Source: Acinetobacter baumannii (lineage in GTDB: Bacteria; Pseudomonadota; Gammaproteobacteria; Pseudomonadales; Moraxellaceae). Taken from it: DNA of 64,000 nucleotides. Both the position numbers and the translations under genes were made by a program. The notes beneath the pieces were generated by a model. That model was not told the DNA's origin, made no database searches, and saw only the letters and a list, made by a program, of their open reading frames with translations. Below are positions 8,045 through 18,150 of the stretch, in pieces (position 1 is the first letter of the stretch; every line of letters starts with the position of its first letter). The DNA lies in assembly GCF_016508585.1 (NCBI RefSeq), contig NZ_JADVOP010000009.1:62001-126000 (forward strand), given 5' to 3'.

Positions 8045-8647
8045 GTGAATTTAAAAACTGTTTCCGGCTCTGCTGTTGAATTGTCTGAAGTTGCTTTCGG
8101 ACGTGAATTTAATGAAGCTCTTGTACACCAAGTTGTTACAGCTTATTTAGCTGGTGGTCGTCAAGGTTCTAAAGCTCAGAAGTCACGTGCAGACGTTTCT
8201 GGCGGTGGTAAAAAACCATTCCGTCAAAAAGGTACTGGCCGCGCTCGTGCTGGTTCTATTCGTAGCCCAATCTGGGTTGGTGGTGGTAAAACTTTTGCTG
8301 CTCGTCCACAAGATTGGTCTCAAAAAGTTAACCGTAAAATGTACCGCGGTGCAATGCAATGTATCTTAGCTGAACTTGTTCGCCAAGATCGTCTTGTATT
8401 GGTTGAAGAGTTTGCAGTTGAAGCTCCAAAAACTAAAGAATTGCTTGCAAAACTAAACGGCTTGAACGCTACTCGCGCATTAATCGTTACTGAAGCTGTA
8501 GATGAAAATCTATACTTAGCTGCACGTAACCTTCCACACGTTGATGTGGTAGATGCTGCTGGGATCGATCCTGTTGGTTTGATTGCGTTCGATAAAGTTG
8601 TTATGTCTGTTGCTGCTGCTAAGAAAATTGAGGTAGAACTCGGATGA
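8045..8647 (+). CDS. rplD: 50S ribosomal protein L4
   Basis: L4 lines the nascent-peptide exit tunnel and, in E. coli, represses its own S10 operon at the leader. The 200-residue product matches the E. coli length (201). The tunnel loop is visible as the [16 protein letters not shown] region (about 57-72). The start is GTG at 8045, after GAGGGGAAA at a normal distance. The gene overlaps rplW by four bases (ATGA), which suggests translational coupling. If the leader control is conserved, this protein is the likely regulator. Confidence 0.97.
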   Translation: MNLKTVSGSAVELSEVAFGREFNEALVHQVVTAYLAGGRQGSKAQKSRADVSGGGKKPFRQKGTGRARAGSIRSPIWVGGGKTFAARPQDWSQKVNRKMYRGAMQCILAELVRQDRLVLVEEFAVEAPKTKELLAKLNGLNATRALIVTEAVDENLYLAARNLPHVDVVDAAGIDPVGLIAFDKVVMSVAAAKKIEVELG

Positions 8648-8964
8648 ACAACGAACGTATCTATCAAGTCCTAAAAGGACCTGTATTCTCAGAAAAAGCA
8701 CAAGTTTTAGGTGAAACTGCTGGTGTTCAAGTATTTAAAGTTGCACTTGATGCAAACAAACTTGAAATCAAAAAAGCAGTAGAACAATTATTTGGTGTGG
8801 AAGTTGTTAAAGTTAACACGACTATCACTAAAGGTAAGACTAAGCGCTTTGGTCGTACATTAGGACGTCGTTCTGATGTTAAAAAAGCATACGTCACCCT
8901 GAAAGCTGGCCAAGATGTTGAAATGGCTGACTTGGGCGATACCGCTGAAAGCGCAGCGGAATAA
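8644..8964 (+). CDS. rplW: 50S ribosomal protein L23
   Basis: L23 sits at the polypeptide tunnel exit and is the docking site for trigger factor and SRP. The 106-residue product is slightly longer than the E. coli protein (100). The exit-site segment beginning [11 protein letters not shown] and the basic [14 protein letters not shown] stretch are typical. An acidic, Ala-rich C-terminal tail ends in ESAAE. Its ATG overlaps the rplD stop by four bases. Confidence 0.96.
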   Translation: MNNERIYQVLKGPVFSEKAQVLGETAGVQVFKVALDANKLEIKKAVEQLFGVEVVKVNTTITKGKTKRFGRTLGRRSDVKKAYVTLKAGQDVEMADLGDTAESAAE

Positions 8965-8975
8965 GGACGAAAATT

Positions 8976-9800
8976 ATGCCGATTCAAAAATGTAAGCCAA
9001 CGTCTCCAGGACGTCGCTTTGTAGAGAAAGTGGTTCATAATCACCTTCACAAAGGCGCGCCTTATGCACCGTTGGTTGAAGCTAAAAAACGTACTGGTGG
9101 TCGTAATAACAACGGTCACATTACTACTCGTCACGTTGGTGGTGGACATAAACAACACTACCGTATCGTTGACTTCAAACGTAACAAAGATGGCATTCCT
9201 GCTGTAGTTGAGCGTATTGAATACGATCCTAACCGTACATCTCATATTGCTTTATTGAAATATGCTGACGGTGAGCGTCGTTATATTATCGCTGCTAAAG
9301 GTTTACGTGCTGGTGATAAAGTTCAGTCTGGTAACGATGCTCCAATTCGTCCAGGTAACTGCTTACCACTTCGTAACATGCCTATCGGTTCTACACTACA
9401 TAACATCGAGCTTAAAATCGGTAAAGGTGCACAATTAGTGCGTTCTGCTGGTACTTCTGCTCAGTTGTTGGGTCGTGACGGTTCTTACGCAATCATTCGT
9501 CTTCGTTCAGGCGAAATGCGTAAAGTACACGTTGAATGTCGTGCTGTGTTAGGTGAAGTATCTAACTCAGAAAGCAACCTTCGTTCACTTGGTAAAGCAG
9601 GTGCTGCACGCTGGCGTGGCGTTCGTCCTACCGTTCGTGGTATGGCGATGAACCCAGTAGACCATCCACATGGTGGTGGTGAAGGGCGTAACAAAGGTAT
9701 TCAACCTGTAAGCCCATGGGGTCAAAAAGCTAAAGGGTACAAGACTCGTACCAATAAGCGTACGACTAAGATGATCATTCGCGACCGTCGCGTTAAGTAA
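8976..9800 (+). CDS. rplB: 50S ribosomal protein L2
   Basis: L2 binds 23S rRNA near the peptidyl transferase centre and is needed for subunit association. The 274-residue product equals the usual length (273 in E. coli). The C-terminal [16 protein letters not shown] loop carries the conserved His (His229 in E. coli) close to the catalytic centre. It follows rplW by 11 bases with a GGACGA ribosome-binding site. Confidence 0.98.
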   Translation: MPIQKCKPTSPGRRFVEKVVHNHLHKGAPYAPLVEAKKRTGGRNNNGHITTRHVGGGHKQHYRIVDFKRNKDGIPAVVERIEYDPNRTSHIALLKYADGERRYIIAAKGLRAGDKVQSGNDAPIRPGNCLPLRNMPIGSTLHNIELKIGKGAQLVRSAGTSAQLLGRDGSYAIIRLRSGEMRKVHVECRAVLGEVSNSESNLRSLGKAGAARWRGVRPTVRGMAMNPVDHPHGGGEGRNKGIQPVSPWGQKAKGYKTRTNKRTTKMIIRDRRVK

Positions 9801-9819
9801 CAAGTAAAGGAATCTGACA

Positions 9820-10095
9820 ATGCCTCGTTCTCTGAAAAAAGGCCCATTCGTCGATGCGCACTTGTTCGCTAAGGTTGAAGCGGCAATCGCGGCTAATAAC
9901 CGTAAGCCGATCAAAACTTGGTCGCGTCGTTCGATGATCCTCCCGGATTTTGTTGGTTTAACAATTTCTGTACACAATGGCCGTAACCATGTTCCAGTGA
10001 TCGTATCTGAACATATGGTTGGTCATAAATTAGGTGAATTCGCGCCAACTCGTACCTATCGTGGTCACGGTGTTGACAAGAAGTCTAAACGTTAA
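9820..10095 (+). CDS. rpsS: 30S ribosomal protein S19
   Basis: S19 lies in the small-subunit head, forms a pair with S13 and contacts A-site tRNA. The 91-residue product opens [14 protein letters not shown], the family signature, and includes the [16 protein letters not shown] motif near its C-terminus. Length matches E. coli (92). It starts 19 bases after rplB behind AAAGGA. Confidence 0.98.
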   Translation: MPRSLKKGPFVDAHLFAKVEAAIAANNRKPIKTWSRRSMILPDFVGLTISVHNGRNHVPVIVSEHMVGHKLGEFAPTRTYRGHGVDKKSKR

Positions 10096-10106
10096 TAGGT
10101 GCTATG

Positions 10107-10436
10107 ATGGAAGTAACTGCTAAATTACGCGGTGCCGCTATCTCGGCACAAAAAGCACGTTTGGTTGCAGACCTAATTCGCGGCAAATCTGTTGCGCATG
10201 CTTTAAATATCTTGAACTTCAGCAACAAAAAAGCTGCAGTTTTAGTTAAAAAAGCTTTGGAATCTGCGATTGCAAACGCTGAACACAATAACAGTTTAGA
10301 TGTTGACGATCTTAAAGTATCTACGATTTACGTTGATGAAGGCATGAGCCTTAAACGTATTATGCCACGTGCTAAAGGCCGTGCAGATCGTATTACTAAG
10401 CGTACTTGTCACATTACCGTTAAGGTAGGGGTTTGA
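10107..10436 (+). CDS. rplV: 50S ribosomal protein L22
   Basis: L22 contributes the beta-hairpin that, with L4, forms the constriction of the exit tunnel where macrolides act. The 109-residue product has the expected [13 protein letters not shown] helix and the hairpin around [14 protein letters not shown]. The ORF opens with two Met codons. I use the second (10107), six bases from AGGT, giving MEVTAKLRG; the first at 10104 is only three bases away. Confidence 0.96.
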
Positions 10437-10437
10437 T

Positions 10438-11190
10438 ATGGGTCAGAAGGTTCATCCAATCGGTATCCGCCTTGGTGTTGTAAAACGTCATAACGCCAAC
10501 TGGTATGCGAGTCCGAAACAATACGCTGAATATTTGCTTAAAGATCTTCAAGTTCGTGAGTTTTTAACTAAAAAACTTAAAAGCGCGATGATCAGCAATA
10601 TTCTTATCGAACGTCCTACAGGTGCTGCTAAAGTTACTATTAGCACTGCTCGTCCAGGTATCGTGATCGGTAAAAAAGGCGAAGACATTGAAAAATTACA
10701 GCGTGAACTCACCACTATTATGGGTGTTCCAGCGCAAGTAAGCATCAACGAAATCGATCGCCCAGATTTAGACGCTCGTTTAGTTGCTGAAGCAATCGCT
10801 TCTCAATTAGAGAAACGTGTAATGTTCCGTCGTGCTATGAAGCGTGCGGTTCAAAACACGATGCGTGCTGGTGCTAAAGGTATCAAAGTTGAAGTTTCTG
10901 GTCGTTTAGGCGGTGCAGAGATTGCACGTACTGAATGGTATCGTGAAGGTCGTGTACCTTTGCATACACTTCGTGCCGATATCGACTATGCAACTATGCG
11001 TGCTGAAACTACTTACGGTACGATTGGTGTTAAAGTTTGGATTTTCCGTGGTGAGATCTTAGGTGGCATGAAACAAGTCATGAACCCTGCTCCTGCTGAA
11101 GAACGTCCAGCTAAACGCGGTCGCGGTCGTGGTGAAGGTCAAGAGCGTCGTGGTCGTCGCAATGATCGTTCTGCTGAAAAAGGAGAATAA
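10438..11190 (+). CDS. rpsC: 30S ribosomal protein S3
   Basis: S3 forms part of the mRNA entry channel and the ribosomal helicase. The 250-residue product has a KH domain with the [10 protein letters not shown] loop near residues 78-87, then the S3 C-terminal domain ([14 protein letters not shown] near 199-212). It is about 17 residues longer than E. coli S3 (233) because of an Arg/Gly/Glu-rich tail from roughly residue 222. It starts one base after the rplV stop. Confidence 0.98.
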   Translation: MGQKVHPIGIRLGVVKRHNANWYASPKQYAEYLLKDLQVREFLTKKLKSAMISNILIERPTGAAKVTISTARPGIVIGKKGEDIEKLQRELTTIMGVPAQVSINEIDRPDLDARLVAEAIASQLEKRVMFRRAMKRAVQNTMRAGAKGIKVEVSGRLGGAEIARTEWYREGRVPLHTLRADIDYATMRAETTYGTIGVKVWIFRGEILGGMKQVMNPAPAEERPAKRGRGRGEGQERRGRRNDRSAEKGE

Positions 11191-11193
11191 TCC

Positions 11194-11607
11194 ATGTTGC
11201 AACCTAAACGTACTAAATTCCGTAAGGTGCAAAAAGGCCGTAACACTGGTCTAGCGCATCGTGGTAGCACAGTATCTTTCGGTACAATCGCACTTAAATC
11301 TATTGAACGTGGTCAAATGACTGCGCGTCAAATTGAAGCTGCGCGTCGTACAATTAGCCGTCGTGTTAAACGTGGTGGTAAGATCTTTATCCGTGTTTTC
11401 CCAGACAAACCAATTACTGAAAAACCATTAGAAGTTCGTATGGGTAAAGGTAAAGGTTCTGTGGAATACTGGGTTTGCCAAATCAAACCAGGTAAGATCT
11501 TGTACGAAATGGATGGTGTTAGTGAAGAATTGGCACGCGAAGCGTTCACGCTTGCAGCTGCTAAGCTTCCATTTAAAACCACTATCGTTACTAAGACGGT
11601 GATGTAA
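11194..11607 (+). CDS. rplP: 50S ribosomal protein L16
   Basis: L16 organises the A-site region of the large subunit. The 137-residue product (136 in E. coli) starts [17 protein letters not shown] and contains the [10 protein letters not shown] and [11 protein letters not shown] motifs. The Arg in the segment after RVF corresponds to the region hydroxylated by YcfD in E. coli. Three bases separate it from rpsC, and its stop shares one base with the rpmC start. Confidence 0.98.
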   Translation: MLQPKRTKFRKVQKGRNTGLAHRGSTVSFGTIALKSIERGQMTARQIEAARRTISRRVKRGGKIFIRVFPDKPITEKPLEVRMGKGKGSVEYWVCQIKPGKILYEMDGVSEELAREAFTLAAAKLPFKTTIVTKTVM

Positions 11608-11804
11608 TGAAAACTAAAGATCTACGTGAAAAGTCGGTAGAAGAGTTGACAGCTTTGCTTGATGAGCAACAGTTGAACCAATTCCGTCTTCGTATGGCGA
11701 AAGCAACAGGTCAATTGGGTAAATCGCATGAAGTTGCGTTAACTCGTAAGACTATTGCTCGTATCAAGACCCTCCTTACCGAAAAACAGGGGAACGCACA
11801 ATGA
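11607..11804 (+). CDS. rpmC: 50S ribosomal protein L29
   Basis: L29 is a small helical protein at the tunnel exit next to L23. The 65-residue product opens with [14 protein letters not shown] and has the [10 protein letters not shown] segment expected of the family. The start codon overlaps the last base of the rplP stop (TAATG), and the gene overlaps rpsQ by four bases, so all three are probably translationally coupled. Confidence 0.97.
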   Translation: MKTKDLREKSVEELTALLDEQQLNQFRLRMAKATGQLGKSHEVALTRKTIARIKTLLTEKQGNAQ

Positions 11805-12058
11805 GTGAGCAAACAGTTCGCACGTTAACAGGCAAAGTCGTAAGTGACAAAATGGACAAGTCTATTGTTGTACTTATCGAACGCCGCGTTCAACACCCGT
11901 TGTACGGCAAATCAATCCGCCGTTCAACAAAATTACACGCTCATGATGAGAACAACACAGCTAAAACTGGTGATGTTGTGACCATTAAAGAAAGCCGCCC
12001 AATTTCAAAAACTAAAGCTTGGACTTTAGTGGAAGTTATTGAAGCAGCTGCTGAGTAA
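11801..12058 (+). CDS. rpsQ: 30S ribosomal protein S17
   Basis: S17 is a primary 16S rRNA binder in the body of the small subunit. The 85-residue OB-fold product contains [14 protein letters not shown] and the [11 protein letters not shown] loop, as in E. coli (84 residues). It is the last gene of the S10 operon. A 92-base spacer with a large stem-loop separates it from rplN. Confidence 0.98.
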   Translation: MSEQTVRTLTGKVVSDKMDKSIVVLIERRVQHPLYGKSIRRSTKLHAHDENNTAKTGDVVTIKESRPISKTKAWTLVEVIEAAAE

Positions 12059-12073
12059 TTAGACGTTCTTGTT

Positions 12074-12131
12074 GCATCATCGGTCAATTTCGAGTACTCT
12101 TTGAGCCTTTCGAAATTGCGACCGGTGATGC
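12074..12131 (+). promoter_or_regulatory. Long stem-loop at the S10-spc operon junction
   Basis: GCATCATCGGTC (12074-12085) pairs with GACCGGTGATGC (12120-12131) through one G-U pair. The stem continues as AATTTCGA/TCGAAATT after a two-base bulge, giving about 20 pairs around a 16-base loop. Only TTTT occurs downstream, so it is a weak terminator at best. It may be an RNase III processing site or control element ahead of rplN. E. coli has the spc promoter at the same place; I see no clear sigma-70 pair here. Confidence 0.7.
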
Positions 12132-12150
12132 TCGGTTTTGGAGTAGGGCA

Positions 12151-12519
12151 ATGATTCAGACCGAAAGTATGCTAGACGTAGCAGACAACAGTGGTGCTCG
12201 CCGCGTACAATGTATTAAAGTACTTGGTGGTTCACATCGTCGTTATGCTTCTGTTGGCGACATTATTAAAGTTACTGTAAAAGAAGCAATTCCACGTGGC
12301 CGTGTTAAAAAAGGTGACGTGATGAATGCAGTTGTGGTTCGTACTAAATTCGGTATTCGTCGTCCAGACGGTTCTGTGATCCGTTTCGATGATAATGCTG
12401 CAGTTATCTTGAACAACAACAAGGCTCCGATTGCCACTCGTATTTTCGGACCAGTGACTCGTGAACTTCGTACTGAACAGTTCATGAAAATCATTTCATT
12501 GGCTCCTGAAGTTCTATAA
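12151..12519 (+). CDS. rplN: 50S ribosomal protein L14
   Basis: L14 forms intersubunit bridges and is the RsfS binding site. The 122-residue product begins [21 protein letters not shown], the family signature, and ends [17 protein letters not shown]. Length matches E. coli (123). It is the first gene of the spc block, 20 bases after the long junction hairpin. A GGAG lies upstream of the start. Confidence 0.98.
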   Translation: MIQTESMLDVADNSGARRVQCIKVLGGSHRRYASVGDIIKVTVKEAIPRGRVKKGDVMNAVVVRTKFGIRRPDGSVIRFDDNAAVILNNNKAPIATRIFGPVTRELRTEQFMKIISLAPEVL

Positions 12520-12530
12520 TAGAGGCAATC

Positions 12531-12848
12531 ATGGCTAAGATTAGAAAAGGCGATCAAGTAATCGTGATCGCAGGTAAAGAAAAAGGCAAACAAGGTACTG
12601 TTTTGTCTGTTTCAAATGACCAAGTTAAGGTTGAAGGCCTTAATTTAGTTAAGAAGCATCAAAAGCCGAACCGTGCAACAGGTGCTGAAGGCGCTATCGT
12701 TACACAAGAAGCTTCGCTTCATATTTCAAACGTGGCAATTTTTAATGCTGCAACCCAAAAGGCTGACCGTGTTGGTTACCAAGTGATTGAAGGCGTGAAA
12801 ACTCGCGTTTACAAATCAAATGGTGAATCAGTGGCGGTAGCGAAGTAA
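12531..12848 (+). CDS. rplX: 50S ribosomal protein L24
   Basis: L24 is an assembly initiator that binds the 5' end of 23S rRNA. The 105-residue product has the KOW motif at its N-terminus ([19 protein letters not shown]) and the KKHQKPN segment. Length equals the E. coli protein (104). It follows rplN by 11 bases with GAGG upstream. Confidence 0.98.
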   Translation: MAKIRKGDQVIVIAGKEKGKQGTVLSVSNDQVKVEGLNLVKKHQKPNRATGAEGAIVTQEASLHISNVAIFNAATQKADRVGYQVIEGVKTRVYKSNGESVAVAK

Positions 12849-12864
12849 TAGGTTGAAATAGGCT

Positions 12865-13401
12865 ATGGCCAGACTTAAAACACGTTATAACGACGAAATC
12901 CGAGCTAAGTTGAAAGAAGAACTTGGTTTGGGTAATGTGATGGAGATTCCTCGCATCACTAAAATCACCATCAACATGGGTGTTGGTGCGGCTTCAGCTG
13001 ACAAGAAATTGTTAGATGGCGCTTTGGCGGATATGCAAGCTATTGCTGGTCAAAAACCAGTGCTTACATTAGCGCGCAAATCAATCGCTGGTTTTAAAAT
13101 CCGTGATGGTTGGCCGATTGGTTGTAAAGTAACTTTACGCGGCGAACAAATGTACGAATTCTTAGACCGTTTGATCTCTATCGCGATCCCTCGTATTCGT
13201 GACTTCCGCGGTTTTTCTGCGAAATCATTCGATGGTCGTGGTAATTATTCAATGGGTCTCAAGGAACAAATTATGTTCCCTGAAATCGATTTTGATAAGA
13301 TCGATCGTATTCGTGGTATGGATATTACTATCACTACGACTGCTCGTACTGATGACGAAGGCCGTGCGCTAATCCGTGCATTCGGCTTCCCGTTCAAATA
13401 A
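12865..13401 (+). CDS. rplE: 50S ribosomal protein L5
   Basis: L5 binds 5S rRNA in the central protuberance and contacts P-site tRNA. The 178-residue product contains the [22 protein letters not shown] and [12 protein letters not shown] signatures and matches E. coli length (179). It follows rplX by 16 bases. Confidence 0.98.
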   Translation: MARLKTRYNDEIRAKLKEELGLGNVMEIPRITKITINMGVGAASADKKLLDGALADMQAIAGQKPVLTLARKSIAGFKIRDGWPIGCKVTLRGEQMYEFLDRLISIAIPRIRDFRGFSAKSFDGRGNYSMGLKEQIMFPEIDFDKIDRIRGMDITITTTARTDDEGRALIRAFGFPFK

Positions 13402-13410
13402 GAGGTCGAT

Positions 13411-13716
13411 ATGGCTAAGAAAAGTATGATTAATCGCGAATTGAAACGCGAAACTACAGTTGCTAAATACGCTGCTAAACGTGCTGAATTAAAAGCTACG
13501 ATTGCAAACGTAAATGCTTCTGATGAAGAGCGTTTCGAAGCGATGATGAAGTTACAAGCATTACCACGTAATGCGTCTCCAGTACGTCTGCGTAACCGTT
13601 GTGGTTTAACTGGTCGTCCTCATGGTTACTTCCGTAAGTTCGGCTTAAGCCGTAACAAATTACGTGACACAGTAATGCAAGGTGATGTACCGGGCGTTGT
13701 TAAGGCAAGCTGGTAA
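13411..13716 (+). CDS. rpsN: 30S ribosomal protein S14 (zinc-independent form)
   Basis: S14 sits in the 30S head beside S3 and S10. The 101-residue product is the long, zinc-independent form: it lacks paired CxxC motifs and contains only the single Cys of [12 protein letters not shown]. Nine bases separate it from rplE, with AGAGG upstream. Confidence 0.98.
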   Translation: MAKKSMINRELKRETTVAKYAAKRAELKATIANVNASDEERFEAMMKLQALPRNASPVRLRNRCGLTGRPHGYFRKFGLSRNKLRDTVMQGDVPGVVKASW

Positions 13717-13729
13717 GGAGCGACTATAA

Positions 13730-14125
13730 ATGAGTATGCAAGATACCGTTGCCGACATGCTAACACGTGTTCGTAACGCACAAATGGCAAAGAAACAAAC
13801 TGTTTCTATGCCTAATTCTAAGTTGAAAGTTGCAATTGCAAACGTACTTCAACAAGAAGGTTACATTTCAAATGTAGAAGTTGCTGATCTTGAAGGCAAA
13901 GCTACTTTGACAATTACTTTAAAATATTTTGAAGGCAAACCAGTTATCGAAACTGTGAAACGTGTAAGCCGTCCAGGTCTACGTCAGTATCGCGGTAAAG
14001 ATGCACTTCCGAGCGTTAAGCAAGGTTTAGGTATTGCAATTGTTTCTACAAGCAAAGGCATCATGACTGATCGCGCTGCACGTGCTGCAGGCGTTGGTGG
14101 TGAAGTTATTGCTTTTGTTTCTTAA
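13730..14125 (+). CDS. rpsH: 30S ribosomal protein S8
   Basis: S8 binds the central domain of 16S rRNA and, in E. coli, represses the spc operon at the rplE site. The 131-residue product contains [16 protein letters not shown] and the C-terminal [13 protein letters not shown] motif. The ATG at 13730 is nine bases from AAGGAG; the second in-frame ATG (13736) would be 15 bases away, so the first is preferred. Confidence 0.98.
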   Translation: MSMQDTVADMLTRVRNAQMAKKQTVSMPNSKLKVAIANVLQQEGYISNVEVADLEGKATLTITLKYFEGKPVIETVKRVSRPGLRQYRGKDALPSVKQGLGIAIVSTSKGIMTDRAARAAGVGGEVIAFVS

Positions 14126-14138
14126 TAGGTGATTCCTC

Positions 14139-14672
14139 ATGTCTCGTGTGGCTAAAGCCCCAGTAACTGTACCTAACGGTGTAGCAGTTACTCAGAACGG
14201 CCGGCAGGTCGAAGTGAAAGGCAGCAAAGGTACGTTGTCTTTCAACCTGCATGCGCTGGTCGAGCTTAAACAGGAAGAAGGTCAACTTCATATTGCTCCA
14301 GTTAAAGAATCTCGTGATTCTTGGATGCAAGCTGGTACTGCTCGCGCTGTTCTTAATAACCTTGTAAAAGGTGTTAACGAAGGCTTCGAACGTAAGTTAC
14401 AACTGATCGGTGTTGGTTATAAAGCTGCGGTTAAAGGTACTGTTGTTAACCTTAACCTTGGTTATTCTCATCCAATCGATTACGCTCTTCCAGAAGGTGT
14501 AACTGCTGAAACTCCTACTGCTACTGAAATCATTTTGAAATCAGCTAACAAACAATTGTTAGGTCAAGTTGCTGCAGAAATCCGTGGTTACCGTCCACCA
14601 GAGCCTTATAAAGGTAAAGGTGTTCGTTATTCTGACGAAGTTGTTCTTCGTAAAGAAGCTAAGAAGAAATAA
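14139..14672 (+). CDS. rplF: 50S ribosomal protein L6
   Basis: L6 lies near the GTPase-associated region of the large subunit. The 177-residue product has two related alpha/beta domains and the C-terminal [13 protein letters not shown] signature. Length is identical to E. coli L6. It follows rpsH by 13 bases. Confidence 0.98.
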   Translation: MSRVAKAPVTVPNGVAVTQNGRQVEVKGSKGTLSFNLHALVELKQEEGQLHIAPVKESRDSWMQAGTARAVLNNLVKGVNEGFERKLQLIGVGYKAAVKGTVVNLNLGYSHPIDYALPEGVTAETPTATEIILKSANKQLLGQVAAEIRGYRPPEPYKGKGVRYSDEVVLRKEAKKK

Positions 14673-14686
14673 GGCGCGAGGTTCTT

Positions 14687-15037
14687 ATGAACGAAAAGAA
14701 ACAATCCCGTTTGCGTCGTGCGAAAAGCACACGCTTGCACATTCGTGCATTGGGTGCGACTCGCTTGTGTGTAAACCGCACGCCGCGTCACATCTATGCT
14801 CAAGTTATTTCTGCAGATGGTGGCAAAGTATTAGCGCAAGCTTCTACTTTGGATGCATCTTTACGTAGCGGAACTACTGGTAATGTAGATTCAGCTACTA
14901 AAGTAGGTGCTTTAATCGCAGAACGTGCAAAAGCTGCTGGTGTAACTAAAGTTGCATTTGACCGTTCTGGTTTTAAATATCATGGTCGTATCAAAGCCTT
15001 GGCTGATGCTGCTCGTGAAAACGGCTTGGAGTTCTAA
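14687..15037 (+). CDS. rplR: 50S ribosomal protein L18
   Basis: L18 binds 5S rRNA with L5 and L25. The 116-residue product has a basic N-terminus ([14 protein letters not shown]) and the [13 protein letters not shown] signature near the C-terminus. Length agrees with E. coli (117). The stop is two bases before the rpsE start. Confidence 0.98.
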   Translation: MNEKKQSRLRRAKSTRLHIRALGATRLCVNRTPRHIYAQVISADGGKVLAQASTLDASLRSGTTGNVDSATKVGALIAERAKAAGVTKVAFDRSGFKYHGRIKALADAARENGLEF

Positions 15038-15039
15038 TC

Positions 15040-15537
15040 ATGGCTAAAGTTGAACAAAACGAAGGTCTTGTTGAAAAGCTGGTTGCCGTTGATCGTGTAG
15101 CCAAAGTTGTTAAGGGCGGTCGTATCTTCTCTTTCACAGCATTAACTGTTGTGGGTGATGGTAATGGTCGTGTAGGTTTTGGTCGCGGTAAAGCGCGTGA
15201 AGTTCCAGCTGCTATTTCTAAAGCACTTGAAGCTGCACGCCGCAACATGATCACTGTTGATCTTGTTGATGGTACTGTACAACATCCTATTAATGCTCGT
15301 CATGGCGCTAGCCGTGTTTACATGCAACCTGCATCAGAAGGTACTGGCGTAATCGCTGGTGGTTCTATGCGTGCGGTTTTAGAAGCTGCTGGTGTACGTA
15401 ACGTATTGACGAAGTGCTATGGTTCTACTAACGCAGCTAACGTTGTAAACGCGACTTTTAACGGTTTGCGTGATATGACTTCTCCTGAGAAAGTTGCTGC
15501 GAAACGTGGTCTTTCAGTAGAACAAATTTTAGGGTAA
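15040..15537 (+). CDS. rpsE: 30S ribosomal protein S5
   Basis: S5 helps decode mRNA accurately and contributes to the helicase at the mRNA entry site. The 165-residue product has the double-stranded-RNA-binding-like fold with the [12 protein letters not shown] loop near residues 46-57 and [15 protein letters not shown] near 100-114. It starts two bases after rplR, which suggests coupling. Confidence 0.98.
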   Translation: MAKVEQNEGLVEKLVAVDRVAKVVKGGRIFSFTALTVVGDGNGRVGFGRGKAREVPAAISKALEAARRNMITVDLVDGTVQHPINARHGASRVYMQPASEGTGVIAGGSMRAVLEAAGVRNVLTKCYGSTNAANVVNATFNGLRDMTSPEKVAAKRGLSVEQILG

Positions 15538-15543
15538 TCAATC

Positions 15544-15720
15544 ATGAAAACGATTAAAGTTACCCAGACTAAGTCTTCTTCGCATCGTTTGAAAAATCAC
15601 AAACTTTGCCTACAAGGTTTAGGTCTGCGTCGTATTGGTCATACAGTAGAAGTGGTAGATACTCCTTCTAACCGTGGTATGATCAACAAAGTCTACTATA
15701 TGGTTAGTGTAGAGGAATAA
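15544..15720 (+). CDS. rpmD: 50S ribosomal protein L30
   Basis: A 58-codon frame reads [20 protein letters not shown] at its start and contains [20 protein letters not shown], the L30 signature. Length matches E. coli (59). It fills the space between rpsE (six bases) and rplO (three bases), its usual place in the spc operon. L30 sits near the central protuberance of the large subunit. Confidence 0.97.
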   Translation: MKTIKVTQTKSSSHRLKNHKLCLQGLGLRRIGHTVEVVDTPSNRGMINKVYYMVSVEE

Positions 15721-15723
15721 GCC

Positions 15724-16164
15724 ATGACTCTGCGTTTAAATGAGCTTGCACCTGCTGAAGGTGCAAAACGTGAAAACCGTCGTTTAGGCCGTGGTATCGG
15801 TTCTGGCGTTGGTAAGACTGGTGGCCGTGGTGTCAAAGGTCAAAAATCACGTAAAAGTGGTGGCGTTCGTCCAGGCTTTGAAGGTGGTCAAACTGCGTTA
15901 TATCGTCGTTTACCTAAATTCGGTTTCACAAGCCAATTGGCTTTGAAAACTGCTGAAGTACGTTTGTCTGAACTTGCTAAAGTTGAAGGTGATATCGTTT
16001 CACTTGAAACTTTGAAAGCTGCGAATGTAGTACGTAAAGATATGTTGCGTGCTCGTGTCGTTCTTTCTGGTGAAATCACTCGTGCATTCACTGTTCAAGG
16101 TGTTGCATTGACTAAAGGCGCTAAAGCTGCTGTTGAAGCTGCTGGCGGTAAAGTCGAGGAGTAA
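15724..16164 (+). CDS. rplO: 50S ribosomal protein L15
   Basis: L15 is a late-assembly protein that spans the large subunit with a long N-terminal tail. The 146-residue product has the glycine/arginine-rich tail ([19 protein letters not shown]) and the [15 protein letters not shown] motif. Length agrees with E. coli (144). Confidence 0.98.
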   Translation: MTLRLNELAPAEGAKRENRRLGRGIGSGVGKTGGRGVKGQKSRKSGGVRPGFEGGQTALYRRLPKFGFTSQLALKTAEVRLSELAKVEGDIVSLETLKAANVVRKDMLRARVVLSGEITRAFTVQGVALTKGAKAAVEAAGGKVEE

Positions 16165-16170
16165 TCGCGA

Positions 16171-17529
16171 GTGACTATGTCTCCTAGTTCTACAGGTCAT
16201 GTTAACATGATGAAAGGTCAACCATTTCATGTGAAATACCGTGAAATTATTCGCCGATTAATGTTCTTGATTGGCGCATTGGTGGTCTTTCGACTAGGAG
16301 CGCATATTCCGCTGCCAGGTATTGATAATGTTGCTCTAGAACGTTTTTTCAAAGCTAATGAAGGTACTTTCTTAGGTTTGTTTAATATGTTCTCGGGTGG
16401 AGCATTAGAACGAATGTCCATTCTTGCGTTGGGGATCATGCCATACATTTCTGCATCTATTATTGTGCAGTTAATGTCAACAGTGGTTCCTTCGTTAGAA
16501 GCATTGAAGAAAGAAGGCGAGCAAGGTAAGCGTAAGATTAATCAATATACGCGTTACGGCACTTTAATACTTGCATTGGTTCAAGGTATCGGGATGTGTG
16601 CTGGTCTGATCAGTCAGGGAATTACTTTGACGTCAGGGCTGGCTTTTTACGTTCCGGCGCTAACATCGTTAGTTGCAGGTACTATGTTCCTAATGTGGTT
16701 AGGTGAGCAGATTACTGAGCGTGGTGTCGGTAACGGTATCTCAATGATTATCTTTGCAGGTATTGTTGCTGGTTTACCCAACTTAGTGATTCAAGCATTT
16801 ACTTCGGTAGATAATGGTCAATCCAGTCTTATTGGTCTGGCTGTATTTGGATTGCTATCAGTTGCTGTGTTAGCCGCAATCGTGTTTATTGAGAAAGCAC
16901 AACGTCGCATACCTGTAAACTATGCACAAAAACAGCAAGGTCGTCGTGTATTTACTGCACAGCAAACGCATTTGCCATTGAAAATCAACATGGCAGGGGT
17001 AATTCCAGCAATTTTCGCAAGTTCGTTATTGTTGTTCCCTGCAAGTTTAGGACAATGGTTAGGCAGTGCTGATCCAAATGCAGGAATTGTAAAACGTAGC
17101 CTACAAGATTTGGCATTGGTATTATCGCCTGGACAACCGTTGTATTTAGTGCTCTTCGGTGCGTTAATTATCTTTTTCTGTTATTTCTACACGGCGCTTG
17201 TATTTAGCCCGAAAGAAGTATCAGAGAACTTGAAACGCAGTGGAGCTTACGTACCTGGTATTCGCCCAGGTGAGCAAACTGCTCGTTACTTAGATCATAT
17301 TCTTAATCGTTTGACGTTTATTGGTGCAATTTATATCACGGTCATCTGTTTAATGCCGATGATTTTACAAAGCTCTTTCGGTATTCCATTCCATTTGGGT
17401 GGTACCTCATTGCTTATCGTGGTTGTTGTTGTGATGGACTTTATGGCTCAGCTTCAAGCCCATCTGACTTCGCATCAGTATGACAATCAATCGTTAATGA
17501 GAAAAACGACTGCTCATCCTAAGGGATAA
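16171..17529 (+). CDS. secY: Preprotein translocase subunit SecY
   Basis: SecY is the ten-helix channel of the Sec translocon in the inner membrane. The 452-residue product shows ten hydrophobic segments and the expected motifs, including [14 protein letters not shown], the [12 protein letters not shown] region and the cytoplasmic [10 protein letters not shown] loop. A GTG at 16171 is nine bases after AGGAG and is preferred over the ATG at 16177. The gene lies between rplO and rpmJ, as in other Proteobacteria. Confidence 0.98.
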   Translation: MTMSPSSTGHVNMMKGQPFHVKYREIIRRLMFLIGALVVFRLGAHIPLPGIDNVALERFFKANEGTFLGLFNMFSGGALERMSILALGIMPYISASIIVQLMSTVVPSLEALKKEGEQGKRKINQYTRYGTLILALVQGIGMCAGLISQGITLTSGLAFYVPALTSLVAGTMFLMWLGEQITERGVGNGISMIIFAGIVAGLPNLVIQAFTSVDNGQSSLIGLAVFGLLSVAVLAAIVFIEKAQRRIPVNYAQKQQGRRVFTAQQTHLPLKINMAGVIPAIFASSLLLFPASLGQWLGSADPNAGIVKRSLQDLALVLSPGQPLYLVLFGALIIFFCYFYTALVFSPKEVSENLKRSGAYVPGIRPGEQTARYLDHILNRLTFIGAIYITVICLMPMILQSSFGIPFHLGGTSLLIVVVVVMDFMAQLQAHLTSHQYDNQSLMRKTTAHPKG

Positions 17530-17550
17530 GCGCACTTAGAAGGTTTCATC

Positions 17551-17667
17551 ATGAAAGTACAAGCTTCTGTAAAGAAAATTTGTGGTAGCTGTAAAGTTAT
17601 CCGTCGTAATGGGGTTATTCGCGTAATTTGCAGCGCAGAACCTCGTCATAAGCAGCGTCAAGGTTAA
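17551..17667 (+). CDS. rpmJ: 50S ribosomal protein L36 (zinc-binding form)
   Basis: The 38-codon frame begins [20 protein letters not shown] and ends PRHKQRQG, the standard L36 pattern. Cys11, Cys14, Cys27 and His33 form a zinc ribbon, so this is the zinc-containing paralogue. It follows secY by 21 bases and closes the spc operon. Confidence 0.97.
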
Positions 17668-17682
17668 TTTAATTAAGACCTG

Positions 17683-17712
17683 TTGATTTCAGTAGGCTAA
17701 TTAGGTTATTAT
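17683..17712 (+). promoter_or_regulatory. Candidate sigma-70 promoter for the alpha operon
   Basis: A -35 TTGATT (17683-17688) and a -10 TATTAT (17707-17712) are 18 bases apart in the 107-base gap before rpsM. The predicted start lies inside the GC-rich hairpin that follows. Confidence 0.5.
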
Positions 17713-17739
17713 CCGCCCCTCAAGATTTTTGTGGGGCGG
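17713..17739 (+). terminator. GC-rich hairpin at the spc-alpha junction
   Basis: CCGCCCC (17713-17719) and GGGGCGG (17733-17739) form a seven-base all-GC stem around a 13-base loop containing TTTTT. Only a weak T-rich stretch (TTGATTATC) follows. It may terminate or attenuate spc transcripts, or be part of the rpsM leader that S4 recognises in E. coli. The role is not decided by sequence alone. Confidence 0.5.
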
Positions 17740-17774
17740 TTGATTATCTCTACTGCCTTTTTGGAGAAATTTGA

Positions 17775-18131
17775 ATGGCTCGTATTGCCGGTGTAAACAT
17801 TCCGGATAACAAGCATGCTGTTATCTCTCTCACGTATATTTTTGGTATTGGTCGCCACACTGCTAAGAGCATCTTAGCTGCTGCTGGTATTGCAACTACG
17901 ACTAAAATCCGTGAATTAGATGACGCTCAGCTTGATGCGATTCGTGCTGAAGTTGCTAAGGTTCCTACCGAAGGTGACTTACGTCGCGAAATTTCCATGA
18001 ACATTAAACGTTTAATGGATTTAGGCTGCTATCGCGGTCTTCGTCATCGTCGCGGCTTGCCTGTTCGTGGACAACGCACCAAAACTAACGCACGTACCCG
18101 TAAAGGTCCGCGCAAACCTATTAAGAAATAA
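17775..18131 (+). CDS. rpsM: 30S ribosomal protein S13
   Basis: S13 forms head-to-large-subunit bridges and contacts P-site tRNA. The 118-residue product starts [19 protein letters not shown] and ends in the basic, tRNA-contacting tail GPRKPIKK. Length is identical to E. coli S13. It is the first gene of the alpha operon; GGAG lies eight bases before the ATG. Confidence 0.98.
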   Translation: MARIAGVNIPDNKHAVISLTYIFGIGRHTAKSILAAAGIATTTKIRELDDAQLDAIRAEVAKVPTEGDLRREISMNIKRLMDLGCYRGLRHRRGLPVRGQRTKTNARTRKGPRKPIKK

Positions 18132-18150
18132 GATTTCTGGAAGCTAAAAG

